DNA of 64,000 bases from Pseudoalteromonas sp. MM1 (GTDB lineage: Bacteria > Pseudomonadota > Gammaproteobacteria > Enterobacterales > Alteromonadaceae): NCBI RefSeq assembly GCF_030296835.1, contig NZ_AP027922.1, forward strand, positions 434,001 to 498,000, given 5' to 3'. Below, one piece after another: positions 62,192 through 64,000 of this stretch. Each line of letters starts with the position of its first letter. Positions within the stretch are counted from its first letter, which is position 1. The position numbers and the translations under genes are program-made. Below the pieces are notes generated by a model that did no database searches, was not told the origin of the DNA, and was given only the letters and a program-made list of their open reading frames with translations.

Positions 62192-64000
62192 TTAGGGCTT
62201 AACTCCATCAGGGTAAAAGTTAAACTTAGATAGGCTGACATTATTAGAGGCATTTTCAAAGCATGTACTGCTAAGTACCACTTGGGTATCTGTTTGTAAA
62301 AGCATTGATGTAAACTGATGTGTGCCATCGCATTGATTGGCCTGATAGTAACCAAGCGTATTTTCTCCAAATAAGGTGTCGATAGTGCCATTAGCTAATA
62401 TGCGTGCAATCAAACCTTTAGAATCACTCATGCCTGATAAAATTATATTACCTGTAGTATCAATCGCCGCATCGGTAACTTTAATATCAGAACTTGATGC
62501 TAATTGATATTGCCCCACCCCACTAGTGGCAAAGCTTGTATCTTCGCTACCATCGGGTTGTAACTTAATGATCACCACTTGGTTTGGCGTAGTGCCTTCA
62601 TTACCAACCAAATAGAGGTTTGCCGCACTATCGACAAGTATTTTTGCTGCTCTATTGCTAATATTTGCTGAAGAGCGGCTGTCGGTATAGGTAAATATCT
62701 CGTTAGCATCATCGTCTATTTTTAGCATTATTAATTGCGAGTCACTGCCAGATACTTGCTTACCTGCAATATAAATATCTTTATTTTCATCTATATAGAG
62801 TGTTTCAAAATACGCATTTATATTGCCATAATAATAACCACTGGTAGCAAAACTATTTTCTAATTTACCATCGTTTTTTAACATCATTGCAAAAGAACGC
62901 GTAACACTTAAAGCATTAGTTGAAGAGCCTACAGCAACAATATAGCCACTGCTATCTACCGCTACATTTGCAAAGTTAATACTGGTATTCAAAATACCTC
63001 CAGTTGTATAAATACCATCGGTTGCAAAGTTTTCATCTAGGTAACCGTCTTGGTCTACTTTTGCTACAAAGCCTTCTTCGTTTAAACCGTTTATGAGTGT
63101 TCCAGCAATAATAATACTGCCATCGCTAAGCTCTTTTAATGTAATGCTTTTAAACGCAACATTAATATTTAGGGCTTTACTACCATCAAGGCTAAAGCTG
63201 CTATCAATAATGCCTGCACTGGTATAGCGAGTGAGCACTAGTTTATTATTAGTATTAAGTTGGGCAACGGAGGCACTTAAGTACTTATTCGCTTGCTCGC
63301 CGCTTTGTAGTTGTAATGCATTCATAGAGAGATCGTTAGAGCTAACAGTCAAATCATTTTTGCTTGTAAAGCCATCAATTGAAAAGTCGGTATTTAAACT
63401 CGCATCACTCCTTATTGATGTTACAAAAGGCTCATTAGATGAATCGTTAAATCTGCCTGATAGCCACACCATGCCATTTTCATCAATAGTTGATGCATTA
63501 GCAGATTGATGACTGATAACGTTAGAGAGGATGTTTATGCCTGCACTGCCGTAGCTTGTGTCAAGCGCGCCATCAGATAGAGAGATTCGCGCTGAAAATA
63601 GTTGCTCATTTTGAGTGTCATCAGAGGCTTCAACACCTGTAGTACCTGAGAGGATTATTTGATTACTCATAGGGTCGTATTGCACACCAGTAACTAACGC
63701 ACTGCCGTCACCAGTACCCGAATTTTCATCAATGTTATATATGGCAATTCCTTCATTCCCTATACTTTCATCAATATTGCCATTGTTATCAATTGAGATC
63801 ATGACAGCCTCTTTCTCACCTGAAGAGCGAGTAATATATCCCCCTAAAAAGGCATTAAAGTTAGCTGCGTCTATTCCGCCAACTGCAAGTAGCTCATCGT
63901 CACCTTCTTCGTCCGATAAATCGAATATAAGCGCATCGCCAGAGTTAAAGCTTCCATTATTGTTGCCATCAGGAATAAGGTATCTGATGGTTGCATCTAA
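62192..64000 (-). CDS. Delta-60-type repeat protein (5' end outside window)
   Basis: The frame is open from the right edge (LDATIRYLIPDG...) to TAA at 62192, at least 602 aa. Repeats of about 50-60 residues end in a common pattern: GNIDESIGNEGIAIYN, GALDTSYGSAGINIL, GYLDENFATDGIYTT, GKLENSFATSGYY and GSEDTSFATSGVGQY, each preceded by a beta-propeller-like strand. These fit the delta-60 repeat class of secreted beta-propellers. The start codon and signal peptide are not in the window. It is the first visible gene of the MBL/CHASE2/HD-GYP operon. Confidence 0.78.
   Translation of the reverse strand, partial: LDATIRYLIPDGNNNGSFNSGDALIFDLSDEEGDDELLAVGGIDAANFNAFLGGYITRSSGEKEAVMISIDNNGNIDESIGNEGIAIYNIDENSGTGDGSALVTGVQYDPMSNQIILSGTTGVEASDDTQNEQLFSARISLSDGALDTSYGSAGINILSNVISHQSANASTIDENGMVWLSGRFNDSSNEPFVTSIRSDASLNTDFSIDGFTSKNDLTVSSNDLSMNALQLQSGEQANKYLSASVAQLNTNNKLVLTRYTSAGIIDSSFSLDGSKALNINVAFKSITLKELSDGSIIIAGTLINGLNEEGFVAKVDQDGYLDENFATDGIYTTGGILNTSINFANVAVDSSGYIVAVGSSTNALSVTRSFAMMLKNDGKLENSFATSGYYYGNINAYFETLYIDENKDIYIAGKQVSGSDSQLIMLKIDDDANEIFTYTDSRSSANISNRAAKILVDSAANLYLVGNEGTTPNQVVIIKLQPDGSEDTSFATSGVGQYQLASSSDIKVTDAAIDTTGNIILSGMSDSKGLIARILANGTIDTLFGENTLGYYQANQCDGTHQFTSMLLQTDTQVVLSSTCFENASNNVSLSKFNFYPDGVKP

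Noticed and set aside
1-64000. tRNA, rRNA and classical insertion sequences
   Set aside because: No tRNA- or rRNA-like stretch and no IS transposase frame was recognised by eye; a dedicated scan would be decisive.

Overview
This window looks like a chromosomal segment of a marine gammaproteobacterium, most like Pseudoalteromonas. The basis is AT-rich coding, prlC-rsmJ followed by trmJ-iscR-iscS-iscU-iscA-hscB-hscA-fdx, and many GGDEF/EAL/HD-GYP and hybrid-kinase signalling genes. Species cannot be fixed from the sequence alone.

The main find is a complete Tn7-like CRISPR-associated transposon (type I-F3 CAST) of 44,488 bp at 4456-48943. It sits 36 bp downstream of the rsmJ stop codon and is flanked by a 5-bp target duplication, AGGAT. 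Its ends share TGTCGCTG termini. They carry 17-bp TnsB-type sites (AACCATA-N3-TGACATA): four at the tnsA side and three at the cas side. tnsA-tnsB-tnsC lie at one end. tniQ-cas8(5)-cas7-cas6 and a three-repeat CRISPR array lie at the other. No cas1, cas2 or cas3 is present. The array's last spacer, bounded by a diverged repeat, matches the 3' coding end of rsmJ next to a CC PAM. The transposon begins 49 bp beyond that protospacer. Eight of the nine guide-target mismatches fall on third codon positions, and five fall on every sixth guide position. The window therefore holds the guide, the target and the insertion product together.

The cargo (8129-43494) is modular. From the tnsC side it holds: two hypothetical genes; an acyltransferase divergent from a NarL-type two-component pair; a small membrane protein; an amber-interrupted tyrosine recombinase; and a signalling block of a REC-PAS-GGDEF-EAL protein, a REC-GGDEF cyclase, a Tat-type substrate-binding protein without a transporter, and two hybrid kinases. 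Next comes an apparent defence stretch: an SF2 helicase with a winged-helix/coiled-coil partner, divergent from an Xre regulator across two palindromes; a membrane pentapeptide-repeat protein; and a type I restriction-modification system hsdM-hsdS-hsdR. The last part is an oxidoreductase, MFS, cyclase-like, MRJP-like and porin locus with a LysR regulator. A 12-copy AATCTC tandem repeat lies just upstream of tniQ-cas.

Outside the transposon, the left flank has a 3' gene fragment, prlC, a response regulator and rsmJ. The right flank has trmJ and the isc operon with three IscR-like boxes, then a succinate-semialdehyde-type dehydrogenase preceded by a 13-copy heptamer repeat. A MITE-like element follows, and then a minus-strand operon of a delta-60-type repeat protein (running off the window), an MBL hydrolase, a CHASE2 nucleotide cyclase probably using an ATT start, and a GAF/HD-GYP phosphodiesterase.
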